DNA of 64,000 nt from Diphasiastrum complanatum (GCA_029204225.1 CM055111.1:29470340-29534339); one strand, 5' to 3'. Shown: positions 45,390-57,585, counted from the stretch's first letter. Notes: generated by a model from the letters alone, not told the origin. Program-made: numbers and translations.

Positions 45390-46160
45390 TGGTATCAGAG
45401 CCTAGTACAAGAGGTTTTGTTGAAATTGATAGGGTTAATCCAAATCAAAGCCAAAATTAGCAGTTTTTTAAAAACTAGTCAAATTTTGTGTAGCGAGTTG
45501 GATTTGATAGCTATCCTCAAAAGTTTTGGTCCAGATCTTGTTGTGGGCTGTAGGAACTCTTTTCACATGTGTGAGGCCGTACAGCTCCGATTTTGACTGA
45601 GAAATTTTAAAACTTTGTAGAATTTGACTCACATACCCAATTTGAGTGATTTTTGGTGCAAAATCAAGCATTTTCTATAGTGAATCTAATCCCTTGATTA
45701 GTTCTTGGAGTAGATCAGCCAAAGAATTTAAATTGAAGCTTGAATTAGGTGCACTAATTGATCTTCTCTGATTTTTTGAGTGTATGTTGAGGTTGAAGAG
45801 AGAAATTGCTAAAAATCATAGATTAAGGAATGATTTTGCAAGTTTGAGACTAGAATCTAAATTTCCATCATTCTAGATTGGTTCATGAGTGATAGGATTG
45901 AGTCTATAAGCTTTCTAAATTGCTAGAAGACTTTAGGTTCAGATCTCTTAGAGAACCAAAAAAGAGTTTCTAGTGTTTTTCACATTCAAAAATGGCATCA
46001 ATGGGTGGTTTTTTGCTTGAAGCTAGTGAAAGACTTACATCCACTAATTATGCTACTTGGTGTGGTTGCCTAGTCGTTATAGATTTCCACAAAATCGATG
46101 AATTACGTAGTATAAAAGGTTTGATTGTTCCCCAAGAGAGAGAATAATCTCATCCTTTGC
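45390..46160 (+). pseudogene. COP3 primer site, leader and gag start
   Basis: TGGTATCAGAGCC at 45390-45402 is the primer binding site. After a leader, a frame near 45992 reads MASMGGFLLEASERLTSTNY followed by ATWCGCLVVI, the Copia Gag opening (compare COP1 MASINAYLLDTNERLNKTNY). It stops after about 55 codons, and the rest of the element is absent. Confidence 0.75.
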
Positions 46161-46592
46161 ATGGTAAATGTATGTATGATGGTAAACAGACTAGAACGTA
46201 TAAAATTCACAATGAATACTACAACGACATAACTGGTTATCCAAAGATATTTGGGTAAATTGACATTTAGGAACACCAATGACGAAACGATTTGGTCAAG
46301 GTCTACAATTGTAAAGATTACTTTATCTTCCAGGCTCTTCAGACATCAGGTAAACAGTCAGAACAGACAACAACTAGCAAATAGATTCATCAAGCAGAAT
46401 CACATTGGCCAAGGATTCTTCTTAATCAAACACAGAGGATTAGTTCTTATTGTAGAAAGCAAACAAATCAAAACATCAAACAATCTCAATATCTGAACAC
46501 ATAGCTCATTCAGAGTTTGAAGGAAGTTCTGCTAAAGGTTATGCTTAACAGCTTCGGCTAATTCCCTACACACATTAGTCAACATTGTTACT
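46161..46592. other. Unassigned junction sequence
   Basis: No gene or repeat recognised. Confidence 0.5.
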
Positions 46593-47084
46593 TGTTGGTG
46601 TCGCCTGAAAATCCATGTTAGAGTAACTGAAATTCAGTATAATGTAAGAAATGTGTGTGACACAAACAGAACAGTATCACAATCAATCACTGATCATACA
46701 GAGTGTATTCGCACAAATGATAAGAAGTAATTCTATGAAAGATAGCAGAGGAAAAGAATGCTCAAGCTATAGGAACTTGCTCTTCACTCTCTATTGATAC
46801 TCAGCTCTGCATAGAAATGCGTATGTACAATGACACAAAGTGTTGTCCTTATAGGAATGTTCTTCAGCCTCAATGTCGCTTACAAATCGTCAAATGTCGA
46901 TTCTGAACTTCTATTGTGTCTCTTATAGAACGTCGTAACTTCTACTCAAAATATGAATTTACAAAGTGCATAATAGGCCTTTACATGAATTTAGGCACTA
47001 TAGCACATTTCACATATATAGAAATTGAAATTTTTTTACAATATATGACAAAACTTGGGTAATGTGAGATCATAAGACTCCACA
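46593..47084 (-). repeat. LTR of a minus-strand element (ELX)
   Basis: On the minus strand a purine tract AGGAAGGGGATA (47096-47085) is followed by TGTGGAGTCTTATG, a plausible LTR start at 47084; GGCGACACCAACA at about 46605-46593 is a plausible end. No second LTR was found, so the edges are provisional. Confidence 0.5.
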
Positions 47085-47563
47085 TATCCCCTTCCTCAGC
47101 TGTGCAGCGGCTCGCAAACAACTAGTTTATGTCCTTCTCTGTCGCTTTCGGCTGGCTGGCTCGCTGTGGAAAATGGCCTTGGCTCGAGCTTCGTTTTCTT
47201 CATTTACTTGCTCCAATGTCATTCCTTTTTTGCCAGAAAGTAATTGTTCTTCTGGTTATAGTCTTCTTGGAATGACAAGTTCGGATAACCCCCCATTCCT
47301 CGATTGCCCATTGGTGCGAGGGGGTTATCAATTACTGTATTATTAACAAGATGCGTATACCAACTATCCTTGGTCAGGATCTCAGACATCTCGGCAGAAG
47401 GGACAGTTAGTGAAAGGGCAGCATATGTATATTCGAGAAAATTTGCTTTAATGTACAGTTGTTGAACAGACAGGAGGGCATACGAAATAAGAGCAGCAAT
47501 ATTTACATGGTTGTAAGTGTAATACGGTCTAGTTATTGGATTAGTGGAGCGAAGTATATTATT

Positions 47564-48365
47564 TCATTTTACTTCCTCCAAATAACGAGAATAGTTAGCT
47601 TCCCAATCTGTGTAGATTTCCCACATATCAGGGAATAGTAACTGATGAGTAACTCGGGAAGAAACCGATTTAGAGTTAGAGACAACTTCCTTCACATCGA
47701 AAATGTTAATTGATTCTAATTTATTCAAATACTCATCCAGAGCTAGAAAAATATTATTTTCAAATGTTCTTAGGTATTCTAAAATGTATATATACAAGGA
47801 TCCTACAACCACATGGATATAGTTAGTTTGCACATTGAACTTGTTCTGAACAATGGCAAGGACGAGGATTCCTTTTTTATGTACAGTTAGTCTAGACCAA
47901 AGAGTATTTATGTTAGAAAAAGTCCAAGGGTTTTCCCATTGTTCTTTTGTGTAGCCAAAAAGTTTAGGTAAGAAAAGGTAATCCATTCTCCATTGGAGTT
48001 CTAGACTACATAAAGGTGGAAGAAAGAATGTTAGTTCCTAATGAAATGTCTGAAATTCTGACTTAGTAGTGAGTACACAATCTTGTTTTTCTTTACAACT
48101 GCTCCACTTGGTGACGCCTGAGCTTGATATGGAATGATGCTTAACGCCTCAGGTTGGTCTTCAGCAGTTTGTACCTCTGCAGCCTTCTTGGATTCGGTCT
48201 GTGTCTCCTGATCCTTCTGGACTTGCCTGCAGATGGTATCCATTTGGATGGCCTTTTTTGACATAACCGGTGTTGGCTCATCTGTCTACGTCTCCTGATC
48301 TTGGCCTTGTGCTGGTTCTTCCGCATCAGAAATCTGCATTTGGCCTGATTGAAATTTGGCCTCAC
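47564..48365 (-). pseudogene. Unrecognised 3' ORF of element ELX
   Basis: Two frames on the minus strand: 48264-48031 (Gln/Glu/Lys-rich, ending VVKKNKIVYSLLSQNF) and 47986-47564 (MDYLFLPKLFGYTKEQWENP, WTFSNINTLWSRL, SVSSRVTHQLLFPDMWEIY, ending EEVK). FLPPLCSLELQW bridges them in a third reading, so a frameshift lies near 48030. A charged linker followed by a compact domain, close to the 3' LTR, is the same layout as ORFX, but the sequences do not align. No domain was recognised. Confidence 0.45.
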
Positions 48366-48470
48366 CTATCAGGAATCCCTTGTAAAACATGTCCAGACAA
48401 TCCATGGTTCTTGATCTCGGCTATCCTTCTGGTAAAGTCGATCTCCATGTCTGTCATAGTTGCATTCTTG

Positions 48471-49747
48471 GAAAGCAGGCTAGGATTCCTTTTAGATCAA
48501 ACCATAGGCATGCAGCAAAAGATCTGTTAGATGTTGTTCATACATATATATGCTAGATGCAAAGTATTTCATTACTTTTATTGACGAATTCTCCAAAAGA
48601 ACGGTTGTTTATTTCATTAAACAGAAGTCAGAGGCTTTCATCAAATTCAAACAATTCAAAGAGCGTGCTGAGAATCAAACTAGAAAATGAATCAAAGCAC
48701 TAAGATCAGATAACGGAGAAGAATACATCTCCACCGAACTCAAGGAGTATTGCCTTAACAACGGCATTGAGCAACGATACATTACCTCTTATTCGCCTCA
48801 GTCAAATGGTCTTGCTAAGAGAAAGAACAAAATCTTGGTTGAATCGGCAAAGTGCATGTTATCACATGCAACATTTTCGAAGTGCTTCTGGGCTGAAGCT
48901 CTTTCAATTGCAACCTATATTCAGAACAGATGTCCTACTAAAGGTCTCTCAAACAAAATACCATTCGAAGTTTGGATAGGTATCAAATCTTATTTATCAA
49001 ATCTACGAGTTTTTGGATGTACTGCTTTTGCACAGATACCTCCTGATCTCAGAAAAAAGCTCGACTTCTAGAGTATCAAATGTGTTTTCATCAGCTACAC
49101 TACTTCAGATCAAGCCTACAAGTTGTTCGATCCCATCGAGTCGAAGATGTTCACTAGCCGAGATGTCATCTTCATCGAAGATCTGTTTCAAGACCTCAAG
49201 GAAAAAGGTAGTCCCCATGTAGCCGACCTTTCAGATTCACCTGACACATTGAACTTTCCAGTTGCTCAATCGACTATTCTCATTGAAGGTCCAAGCTCTT
49301 CTACTTTTGATGACCAACAAATCAACGATGGATCAAAAGATGATGATGTTGCAGATCAGCAACTATAGTATGATGAAAATGATCAACTTACTCTATTACC
49401 CAGAAGATCATCAAGGACTAGCAGACCACTTAAGAGGTATATCGACATGTTTCTATCTTGTTCGAGAATTGATGACTGTTCAAGAGGCACTCAGTTAGCC
49501 TGATTCTGATCTCTAGAAAGAAGCTATGGATAAAGAGTATTCATCTCTTATCAAGAATCAGACGTGGACAATTGTCGAATTATCTACTAGCAGAAACGTA
49601 GTTGATTGCAAATGGATTTTTAAAGTCAAGTACAATGCAGATGGAAGCATCAACAAGAAGGCTCTTATCAAAGTCCTGAAATATCTTCGAGATACTATGG
49701 ACTAAGTTTGAAGGTCAAGGCATTCAAGGATTCGGATTAAGAGGGAG
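48471..49747 (+). pseudogene. COP4 integrase and truncated RT
   Basis: It starts inside the pre-integrase zinc region, then ALRSDNGEEYISTELKEY (catalytic Asp), RYITSYSPQSNGLAKRKNKI (Glu replaced by Lys), KCFWAEALSIATYIQNR, RVFGCTAFAQIPPDLRKKLD, then the IEGPSSS linker. RT begins DCKWIFKVKYNADGSINKK and jumps at once to the RNase H end ALIKVLKYLRDTMD, so almost all RT/RNase H is deleted. A purine tract AAGAGGGAG precedes the LTR. It is a separate copy from COP2 because their integrases overlap. Confidence 0.85.
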
Positions 49748-50917
49748 TGTTGGATTATTCTCCTTCTTATTACTTGACTAATTGGTTTAAATTTTCATCC
49801 ATTGTTTATCCAGTTCTGCGGATTTTCGTGTGTTTTTATATAGTCTGCAAAATTAGAAGTGTTTTTACACAGTCTGCAAAAATACACGGAGTTTGAAACA
49901 ATGTCACATTTTTTGCCTGTCAGGAATTTCTTGTAAAAAGCAGTGTCACCTTTTTTGTATTTTTCGCCTGATAGGAATCACGAGTAAAACTGTAGAGTCA
50001 CATTTTTTGCTTTTTTCAAAGTGCCACAAATGTTAAGAAAATGACTCTGGAAAAGTGTGGGACAACCCTAAATCGGATTTAAGCCCACCTTCAGATTTTT
50101 TGCATTTTTCGCAAAATCCCAATACTTCGCCTTTTTTGTGACAATGTCGCATGTGGCTGTTTTGGTTCATTTCTGCAGAAGTGATAGTCTAGTTCATTTA
50201 TGCATATAGATGATTACGACCAATTTTTATCGCTTATCAATAATCAATGACAAGGAACCGGATGAATGCCAGCGGAGATCAGCCAACTGGCAATCGCATT
50301 TGATGACCTAATTGCTTAGTATATATAGTTGTTCATAATCATACATTTTCAAGTGATCAAGAAGATTGTTAATTGTGAAAGGGCTGAGTGTTATTACACG
50401 ACGCTTCTTGCGCTCTTATCAAGCAGATCATTTACAATCAGAAAGTATTGTAGTTAGCTCTCTATCAAGCTTTAAAGCTTGAACTCTCTTGAGCATTCTA
50501 GCTCAGTCTTTTAAAGATTTATTTTAGAGTTGCTATTGCGCTATTGCTTATTAGAAGAGCTGCTTATTATCAGACTTATTCTCAGTTACTCAGAGACAGC
50601 TTAGAGTGCGCGGTTTCTATCCGCTATTGTCTTGCACTCATTAGCATCTGATTTTGTTTTTCTGAATCAATACAATCTTCTTATTGCGTTCTGTATATGT
50701 CAGAATGCATGCATCTTTGTATTGCTTTTGTAACTGATAGAAATTGTATGAGAACTCAATACTTTATGTTTGGCTACGTATCATAAGTATCTAGCAATTT
50801 CAAAGTTAGTTGCAAAGATTGAACGTGATTATCATCACTACTGCTTTGTTCAATTTTTGATAGGCATGCATAAGAAGTAGGAGTTTCCACTGCAATTATT
50901 CCATCCTATTTTTGACA
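49748..50917 (+). repeat. COP4 3' LTR
   Basis: About 1170 bp from TGTTGGATTATTCTCC to CCTATTTTTGACA. It matches the inverted remnant at 19845-20519 and more weakly the COP2 LTR region. Confidence 0.8.
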
Positions 50918-51239
50918 CACACATGGGAACAGAATCTACACGTGTGGGATCAAGTTATGTACAAATTAACATAGATCAAAAGCTAGAATTTGACAATTTC
51001 AACATGCCCTTGGATATCAATACAATTGATGCTAAACATAAATAATAGAAAAGTACATGTAGGAAAAAGACACCACCAACATACAAAACCATGTGTGTCA
51101 TACCATTTCATCATGATATGCAAATCAAAAATCCAATCCAAAAGTGGACTTTTTAGAATTGAACTATGAATCAAATTGTGTTCATGGGTAGAGATATGAT
51201 AACGAAAAAACAATACAAAATGATTTTGTGATTGCAAAT
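50918..51239. other. Unassigned spacer
   Basis: No gene recognised. It contains CTACACGTGTGGGATC, another G-box palindrome. Confidence 0.5.
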
Positions 51240-51915
51240 CTTGATATGATTATAATTGTTGGTGATGATGTTGGTGGATCATGCAATTATCAAATAGTTC
51301 CATGAAATGTTGGGTGGCTGGTGACATGGCAGATGTGTGTGGGGGTGAGACGACAAGCGCTTCTATGACTTGGACTGTGGATCCGATTGTCACAGAAGAA
51401 ACTTGTGAGGAATCTGTGGCAAGGGTGGTTGCAGAGGATGGGGGGTTGGGAAGTTCAAAGCGGCTTGCGACAGGTTGTGATTGTGCAGTTGGCGGTGGTG
51501 GCTGAGTTAGACAACGAGACCCAAGAGGCAAGTGAGGTGAAACAATCTTCACCTACAACTCTGTGAGGTGGGTGATTGGTGGGAGAATTCAGTTGGTGCT
51601 ATCTCATAAACGACTAACACGGAATCAGCACAAAATTTGTGACCTTTATTTTTCAAATATGAGATGGCTAAGATGGAGAGAAGATAGCCAACAACAAACT
51701 GCTTCTTAGTGTTATTCTTTATGACACTCTTCAGTTTCCCAGAAATCGTATGCTAGTCATAAGGTTGGACCATCCCTTTGTCTAACTTGTAGTTAGACTC
51801 AACCAAATGGTGGAGGATCTGTGAGGAGATCCTCGACTTCCATAGATTTCCAACCAATATGAAGTTATTCAGGAGGTGTGCAGTGTCTGAAATGGTGAAC
51901 TCTTGCAACCTTGAT
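51240..51915 (-). pseudogene. ORFX, copy 3 (minus-strand remnant)
   Basis: On the minus strand, TISDTAHLLNNFILVGNLWK, SSQILHHLVESNYKLDKG, VQPYD, then KLKSVIKNNTKKQFVVGYLL and SILAISYLKNKGHKF align with ITEPSIHAAAQLLNHFLMVGNL... of copy 2 and with copy 1. The TAG after PYD stands where the other copies have Trp. Similarity fades beyond about 51540 into Pro/Ser-rich sequence. No pol or LTR was found beside it. It keeps Gln at the position where copies 1 and 2 have stops, which shows those were Gln codons. Confidence 0.7.
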
Positions 51916-51987
51916 GAACATATCCTGAAGGACGAACATATCCCAAAGGTCGAATACATCCTGAAAGCCAAACATATCCTGAAGGGC
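51916..51987. repeat. 18-bp minisatellite, four units
   Basis: Units start at 51916, 51934, 51952 and 51970 with consensus GAACATATCCTGAAGGxC. They abut the N-terminal edge of ORFX copy 3. Confidence 0.85.
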
Positions 51988-52022
51988 AAAGACAAACCAA
52001 AGACAAACAAGTCAAGCTAGTA

Positions 52023-52548
52023 GTCGGGAACTCGACGAGCATGAAGTATTGTACTACCATGCTCAGCCACCAAAGGCAACATTATTAGAGGGTAGCTAAC
52101 CAGTAGATTAGCATTAAACCTATCTTATAAACCATTGCTAAGTAATCTTGTAATTTTACCAAATGGGATAAGTAATGATACAATGAATGAAACAATAGAT
52201 GAGAGAGAGAGAGAGAGAAGTAGAGAGCAGTGCTAGCACACTGTTAGCATTATTAGCTATGCATGAAAGTCTGCCAACAAGCAGAACATAGTGCATGACA
52301 TGGATCGACTCACTCAAAAACTAAAAGAAAAATACGAATGCTCTCTTCTATTCCATCTCTCATCATTCGTGTCATTTTGTCTGATCAAATGTTTTGATGT
52401 CTGTGATTTGTAGTCATTTGTCTTAGGATCCTGTAAAATTCTGCAAGCTAGCCAAAGAGGCAGCACACAAGGGAGCAGCCAGAAGAGTTGTTCCCAAACA
52501 TACAAATTAGAAATGAAAACGGTCGCCCCACACAGAAGAAAATCTACA
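52023..52548 (+). repeat. COP8 5' LTR candidate
   Basis: The right edge is fixed by TCTACA before the primer binding site at 52549. The left edge is a guess. It includes a (GA)n run at 52201-52220. No partner LTR was found. Confidence 0.35.
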
Positions 52549-53130
52549 TGGTATCATAGCAGATTCTTTAAGACAACACAATATAGCTAGAACGATCCAG
52601 ACAAGAATAACAATCAATCTTGATGCCATGAACTATTGAATATGGAAGTTCAAAATCAAAATGCTTCTGAAGGGTGAAGGAATCTGGTTAGTGACCGAAC
52701 TCACAGAAGAACAGCCTCCAGAGAAAGACCCGAAGAGAGCTGAATGGATCAAAAAGGATGAGTTCACAATAGCAATCATCATTTCATCCATAAACGAAGA
52801 AATACTCATGCAGATTGAAGACTATGTGAGCAGCCATGAGGCATGGAAAAGACTAAAACAGAAGTTTGAAGTGAGGACTACCGCTTCGGTGATGCACCTT
52901 CATAATCAGTTGCAATGTTTGTGATGGGACGGCAACCAGTTGGATTAGCATGTTGAGAGGATCAGAATGATATTTGCTCACCTTGCTGCATCTGGACAGG
53001 AGCACTAGGTCCCAGCACCACAGTAGCTGATGTACTTCATGAAAACTCTACCTACGTCCTATCAGCCGCTGAGGATGCTCATTCTGAGCTTATCAGACAT
53101 GACATTCGAGCAAGTTGTCAGTCTTATCAT
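52549..53130 (+). pseudogene. COP8 primer site and gag
   Basis: TGGTATCATAGCAG at 52549 is a methionine-type primer site. The Gag frame reads MNY, TGA, IWKFKIKMLLKGEGIWLVTE, DEFTIAIIISSINEEILMQI, SSHEAWKRLKQKF, then TGA and continues to LIIDER near 53130, where minus-strand Gypsy sequence begins. The zinc knuckle and protease at 60140-60850 could be its continuation if the Gypsy and COP6 are later insertions, but no target duplication proves it. Confidence 0.75.
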
Positions 53131-54807
53131 TGATGAGAGACGATAGGACCAACATAATCGAGTCCCCATTTTTCAAATGGTACTTGTGCAAAAACTGGAC
53201 GTAAAGGCTCATAATTCTGTTTCGTAGGACGACATGCACGTTGACATACATCATAGGACTGAATATACTTTTCAGTATCTTCATGAAGTGTAGGCCACCA
53301 ACATCCTGATTGCAAAAAAAATTCAATAGTGATATCAGATGAAAAATGTCCTCCTCCCATTCCATCATGTGAAAACATAATTAGATCGAGTACTTCATGT
53401 GGTAAAACACATCTTCTAAGAATATCATAAACTCCACAGCGATACAATTAACCTGCAACCGATTGACAAGGTTGTGCTATTAAAATCAATCGCCTTTGTT
53501 GAACTTTGGACAAGGACTCATTAGGTTGGCCCATCATGACATATTCAAGCATGTCATCTGCCCAATCAGGTTTTGCTTCAACATAAAATAATGCCATCCG
53601 GTAGTTCATCATCAACTTCATTATTAATTGGCATTGTTTGTATTCTAGAAATGTGATCAGCAAGATAATGATGTTTGGCTTTCTTTTTTGTCATCGGTCC
53701 TATAGACTAGTCTTCCTTCATGATAACTGCTTTTGGCGATTTCATTGGCGGATCATCAGGAATATTTCAAACTCCAAACCTTGCAGGATCCATATGGCTT
53801 ATGGTGCTTCCAGTAAGTCCATTACTACAAAAGTAATGGCAAACTAGATACCGGCAATTTTAATCGATAAGCCTTCTATCATGCCTTTAGGTCTGATCGG
53901 CCAATTTAATTACAAAAGTTACAAGTTTCATCTTTGTAAGTCCCCATTTGGCACATAACTTTGTACACATAAGATTGACTCCTAAATCTCCATCTATCAT
54001 GGCTGCCTGGTGATCAAACTGTTTATGTTGAATCAGCAAGGTGATGTTTCGATGTTTGCTCTCCCAATTGGCCCCTACCTTGAGTACATTGTTTGATTTT
54101 TCAAATATGGCACAATATAGTGGTTTCCACTATACTTTTGGTTTTGACTTGGTGAATCTCTCAACTAATACTTCTTTGGCTTGAGGCACAAAATTTAAGA
54201 ATTCTCCCACTGTAATATCCATCTTACTAAAGAGAATATTCACGATCAGCTCTGTATTCGGCACCTCTGATTCTGTTATCTTGAATAGTTCTTCACGATG
54301 ATGAAATTGAGTATTGACATCACTTGATTGATGTGATCTACACAAAGGATCTAGTAAATTTGTTGGTGAAACAGGATAGAATGAAGTTCCACTGCAGCTT
54401 TGGCATTTTCCAATTCTTCTTCTTGTAAATCTTTGATATTGGCATTTTCCAAGGCTTCTTCATATTGCGGTATTTCTTCTTCTCAGAGTTGAAATTTGGA
54501 TAGACCCTTGATGTGATAGGTAGATCAATAACTGGTACATATTCTGCAAGTGTTGGTTCAACAACAACTTCTTTCTATTTTTGAGCTCTTGTGACAACCA
54601 TAACTAGTGCAGATGGTTCAATGGCTTTTCTTGGTATATAGAACTAGTTGCTTGCCTTGGTTTGATCATAATCATATTCAATGGAGCAGTTACAAATGGT
54701 GGTTTTGGTCTAGTTAGACAATCTTTGTAGCAAATGTCCATATCCGCATTCTCGACAATTAAATTTGCCTTTATTTGGACATTCTGCAATTCTGTGATTT
54801 TCTCCAC
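53127..54807 (-). pseudogene. GYP2: minus-strand Gypsy relative, internally deleted
   Basis: From right to left: zinc knuckle region (54720-54807), linker VVTRAQK...KEVVVEP (about 54600-54540), FKITESEVPNTELIVNILFS and KMDITVGEFLNFVPQAKEVL (54345-54130), a short protease trace, RFGV...PMTKKKAKHHY (53800-53690), then directly LADHISRIQ (53660), MGQPNESLSKVQQRR, FSHDGMGGGHFSSD, CDVCQRACRP and KWGLDYVGPI (ends near 53130). RT and most RNase H are missing. It is the same family as GYP1. The gag part continues beyond the COP5 insertion at 58258. Confidence 0.85.
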
Positions 54808-54812
54808 ATCCA

Positions 54813-55416
54813 TGTGAAAATTGTCAACATTTCCTAGCTAGTTTGAGGCCTAAATTGGCAATTTTTGTACATAGTTTTGGATCTAACCTTTCACACACGT
54901 GAAAGAGGCCTAGATACTTTTATTTTAGTATATATTTCATATTGAAGAAGTCTCAAAGTTCAGGAGGCTTCGAAATTACACCAAAATCATGTTATTTGGA
55001 CATATAGGCCAAAATTGGCTATTTTAGGCTACTGGTGCCCTAAAGTTGGGTCCTAAGTTCTAGAGAGAGGAGAAAGAGTCATCTCTCTCACCTATATTAG
55101 GCTGAAATTCATGGAGAATAGGTTGGAGAAACTTATTGTATTGTTGAGAGAGATCAATAGATCATTGTCACAGTTTCTTCCTCCATTGAGAGCATTTCTT
55201 TTTGTATTGTCTTCAAGCTTTTGTATGCTGTTGCTTTTGGCTTCCATCAGTACCCTTTATTAGCTTCTTTTGTCTCTTGAATGTTTTGTCAAGTTCATGT
55301 GTATCAAAGGTAGCATTAGGATGCTTTGCCATTTCTAGCTTTTGTAGCTTGTTGTGCAAAGATCTTAGCCAAGTATCTTGGGAGTTTGGTTCTATTCAAG
55401 ATCCACTTTTTTCACT
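54813..55416 (+). repeat. COP5 5' LTR
   Basis: 604 bp; contains TTTCACACACGTGAAAG near 54890 and a (GAGA)-rich R region. Confidence 0.88.
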
Positions 55417-56567
55417 TGGTATCAGAGCTAGTTGGCTACTATTTTTAGTAAGGTTTCCACTTATGGTGATATTTGGATGTTTGATCAAGTTCTAGCATGA
55501 TTATGCATTGCATTATTGATCAAATCTTACTAACCTTTGTTTGTTGAGTTGAACTTGTGGATAAAAAGCATATTTCAGGTATATTGAAGATCAGAGGCTA
55601 AGAAAAGCTATTTTGAATCAGATCATAACACCTATTCATTTGTTGATTGTGAGGCTTGTGCATATTCAATACTAACAATGTTCTGTTCAATGTATTATTG
55701 ACAATCTCCACTTCTGTGGATGAACACTCTCCTTTGTGGATGAACACTCTCCTTAAGTGGATGAACCTTCTCCTTAAGTGGATGACAAATAATCTTTGAG
55801 TGATTATGTATTTTTCCAAAAGGCTAAGCAAAGCTCCCACTTGGATGAAAGATTCCCTTTTGGGTGAACAAATTGTCAGCAATCTTTTTTTGCATAAATT
55901 TTGGTGTACTTTGTTGAGTATGTAAGTAACTCTCCTTATGTAATTTGATTGGAGAATTTTCTGAAACGTTTTAACCATTATGCAAATGTGTTTTCAGGTT
56001 CTTATCAGGTTGAGGAGCATTCTCATGTGAAGTGATCTTAGATCTACATCTAAACATCAAGATTTGACCAGCTAGTCTTGTGATTCACTAAGTGTGCTCT
56101 TTCATTCACCTCTAAAGCTTGTATTTATCACTTGCTGGAGCTTATAAACTTTTAGAAGTGTGGTTTACATGTGGTTTTACAGGTTGAATCAATAACTTAG
56201 TGTGTTTATCATATGTTGATTAAGTTTGTTCAATTCTAGGTATTCTTGGCAGCCTAGTCTTGTGTATTTTCTAAGAATGCAAGTAACTCTTCACACCAAA
56301 ACTTGATTTGGTCACTTGCTGAAAAGGTAGAGAGCTTAAGCAAGAGTGTGTTCAGGTTGGTTTGAGTTTGTAATTCATTCTTAGTGTGTGCAAAGTGTTG
56401 CATGTGTGTCAATCTTCTTTTCTATGCTTGGAAACCAGCTGGGTTCAAGATAAAAGTGTTTTAGGGTTCTAGATCTTCTGAGATATCCTTATCCATCATT
56501 TGTTGAGAGAAAAGTGAGTGCTAGGTGCATTAGGAAAAAGCCTAAAAGTTGAAGGATCATTATATTC

Positions 56568-56900
56568 ATGGCTTCCAATTGTGGGATCATGTTAGAAACT
56601 AATGATAGGTTGAGTTCATCAAACTACTCTACTTGGAAAGTGAGGATGGAGTCCTTACTTGAGTAGAATGAACTCATGGACATAGTTGCAGGAACTGAAG
56701 AGAGACCACCCACAGCTCAAGAGCAACAAAGGTTTGATAAGAAGGCTAAAAGGGCTCTTCATATCATTAAAATAAATGTTACCAATGAGCTTTTCAAGGA
56801 AGTTGGTAAAAGTAAAGTGCAAGTGAGGCATGGAATACCTTGAAGAAGCTCTTTGAATTGCCAAATTCAATGAAACTAGTTCCATAGTTTTGCATCCTTT
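56568..56900 (+). pseudogene. COP5 gag (UBN2-like), broken
   Basis: MASNCGIMLETNDRLSSSNY, STWKVRMESLLE, then TAG (56667-56669), NELMDIVAGTEERPP, and RALHIIKINVTNELFKEVG. It is clearly related to COP1 Gag (KTNYSIWKVRMESIM...MEIVNGKEGEP). The frame decays after about 90 codons. Confidence 0.82.
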
Positions 56901-57585
56901 GGATCTTGGAGATGGAATAGTTATCATTGCTGGTTTTTATTATCAAGTACATGCATTCATTCAAATCTTGAAAGATATTGAGGCGATCAATATGTTTACT
57001 TTTGAGCAAAGTTCAAGATCCAGCATCCTATTGTTGGCAAATTGGCAAATTGTTGACAATGTAGGATCAAGGGTTGTATGCAAACCTTGTGGAGATACTT
57101 CAAGTATTTCAAGTTCAGGTTTTGCTCATTCAAATGGAGCAGAGAAATCATCATTTTGGCATTCATTCACTCAAGGGCTTTCATGGATATCCATATCTAC
57201 AAAGGCAAGCTGTGATGGAGGTTCATTCATGGAGATACATGGTGCATTCACTATCGGCATAGTGGAATGTGGAGGAGGCATGCAAACACTTGTTGGTTAC
57301 TTTCACTTACAACTTGTTTGTTGCTGTTTTACAGAGAATTCAAAGGTGGATACATGGAGGAATCCTTTCATTATGATTCTATGTTCTTTTGCATGTATCT
57401 TGTTCACCATTCTATGTGAAATTGATGTAAGAAATAGTGAAGCATCCTATATGGACACTATTATCTATATCAATTATGTTGTACTTCATATTGTACATAT
57501 TAGAACACTTGAGAAGAGATCTATTATCATGAAGGATATCATTCTTAGGTTGGAGCAAAGTAGTATTGTAAAACTAGCAAGTTAA
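56890..57585 (+). CDS. Hypothetical 231-codon ORF inside COP5
   Basis: An uninterrupted frame fills the place of pol. It begins MHPLDLGDGIVIIAGFYYQV, has a Ser-rich middle (SSSGFAHSNGAEKSSFWHSF) and a hydrophobic segment (IMILCSFACILFTILC) that could span a membrane, and ends EQSSIVKLAS. I recognise no domain and cannot exclude a chance frame. The last 45 residues or so end just before the LTR purine tract. Confidence 0.35.
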   Translation: MHPLDLGDGIVIIAGFYYQVHAFIQILKDIEAINMFTFEQSSRSSILLLANWQIVDNVGSRVVCKPCGDTSSISSSGFAHSNGAEKSSFWHSFTQGLSWISISTKASCDGGSFMEIHGAFTIGIVECGGGMQTLVGYFHLQLVCCCFTENSKVDTWRNPFIMILCSFACILFTILCEIDVRNSEASYMDTIIYINYVVLHIVHIRTLEKRSIIMKDIILRLEQSSIVKLAS

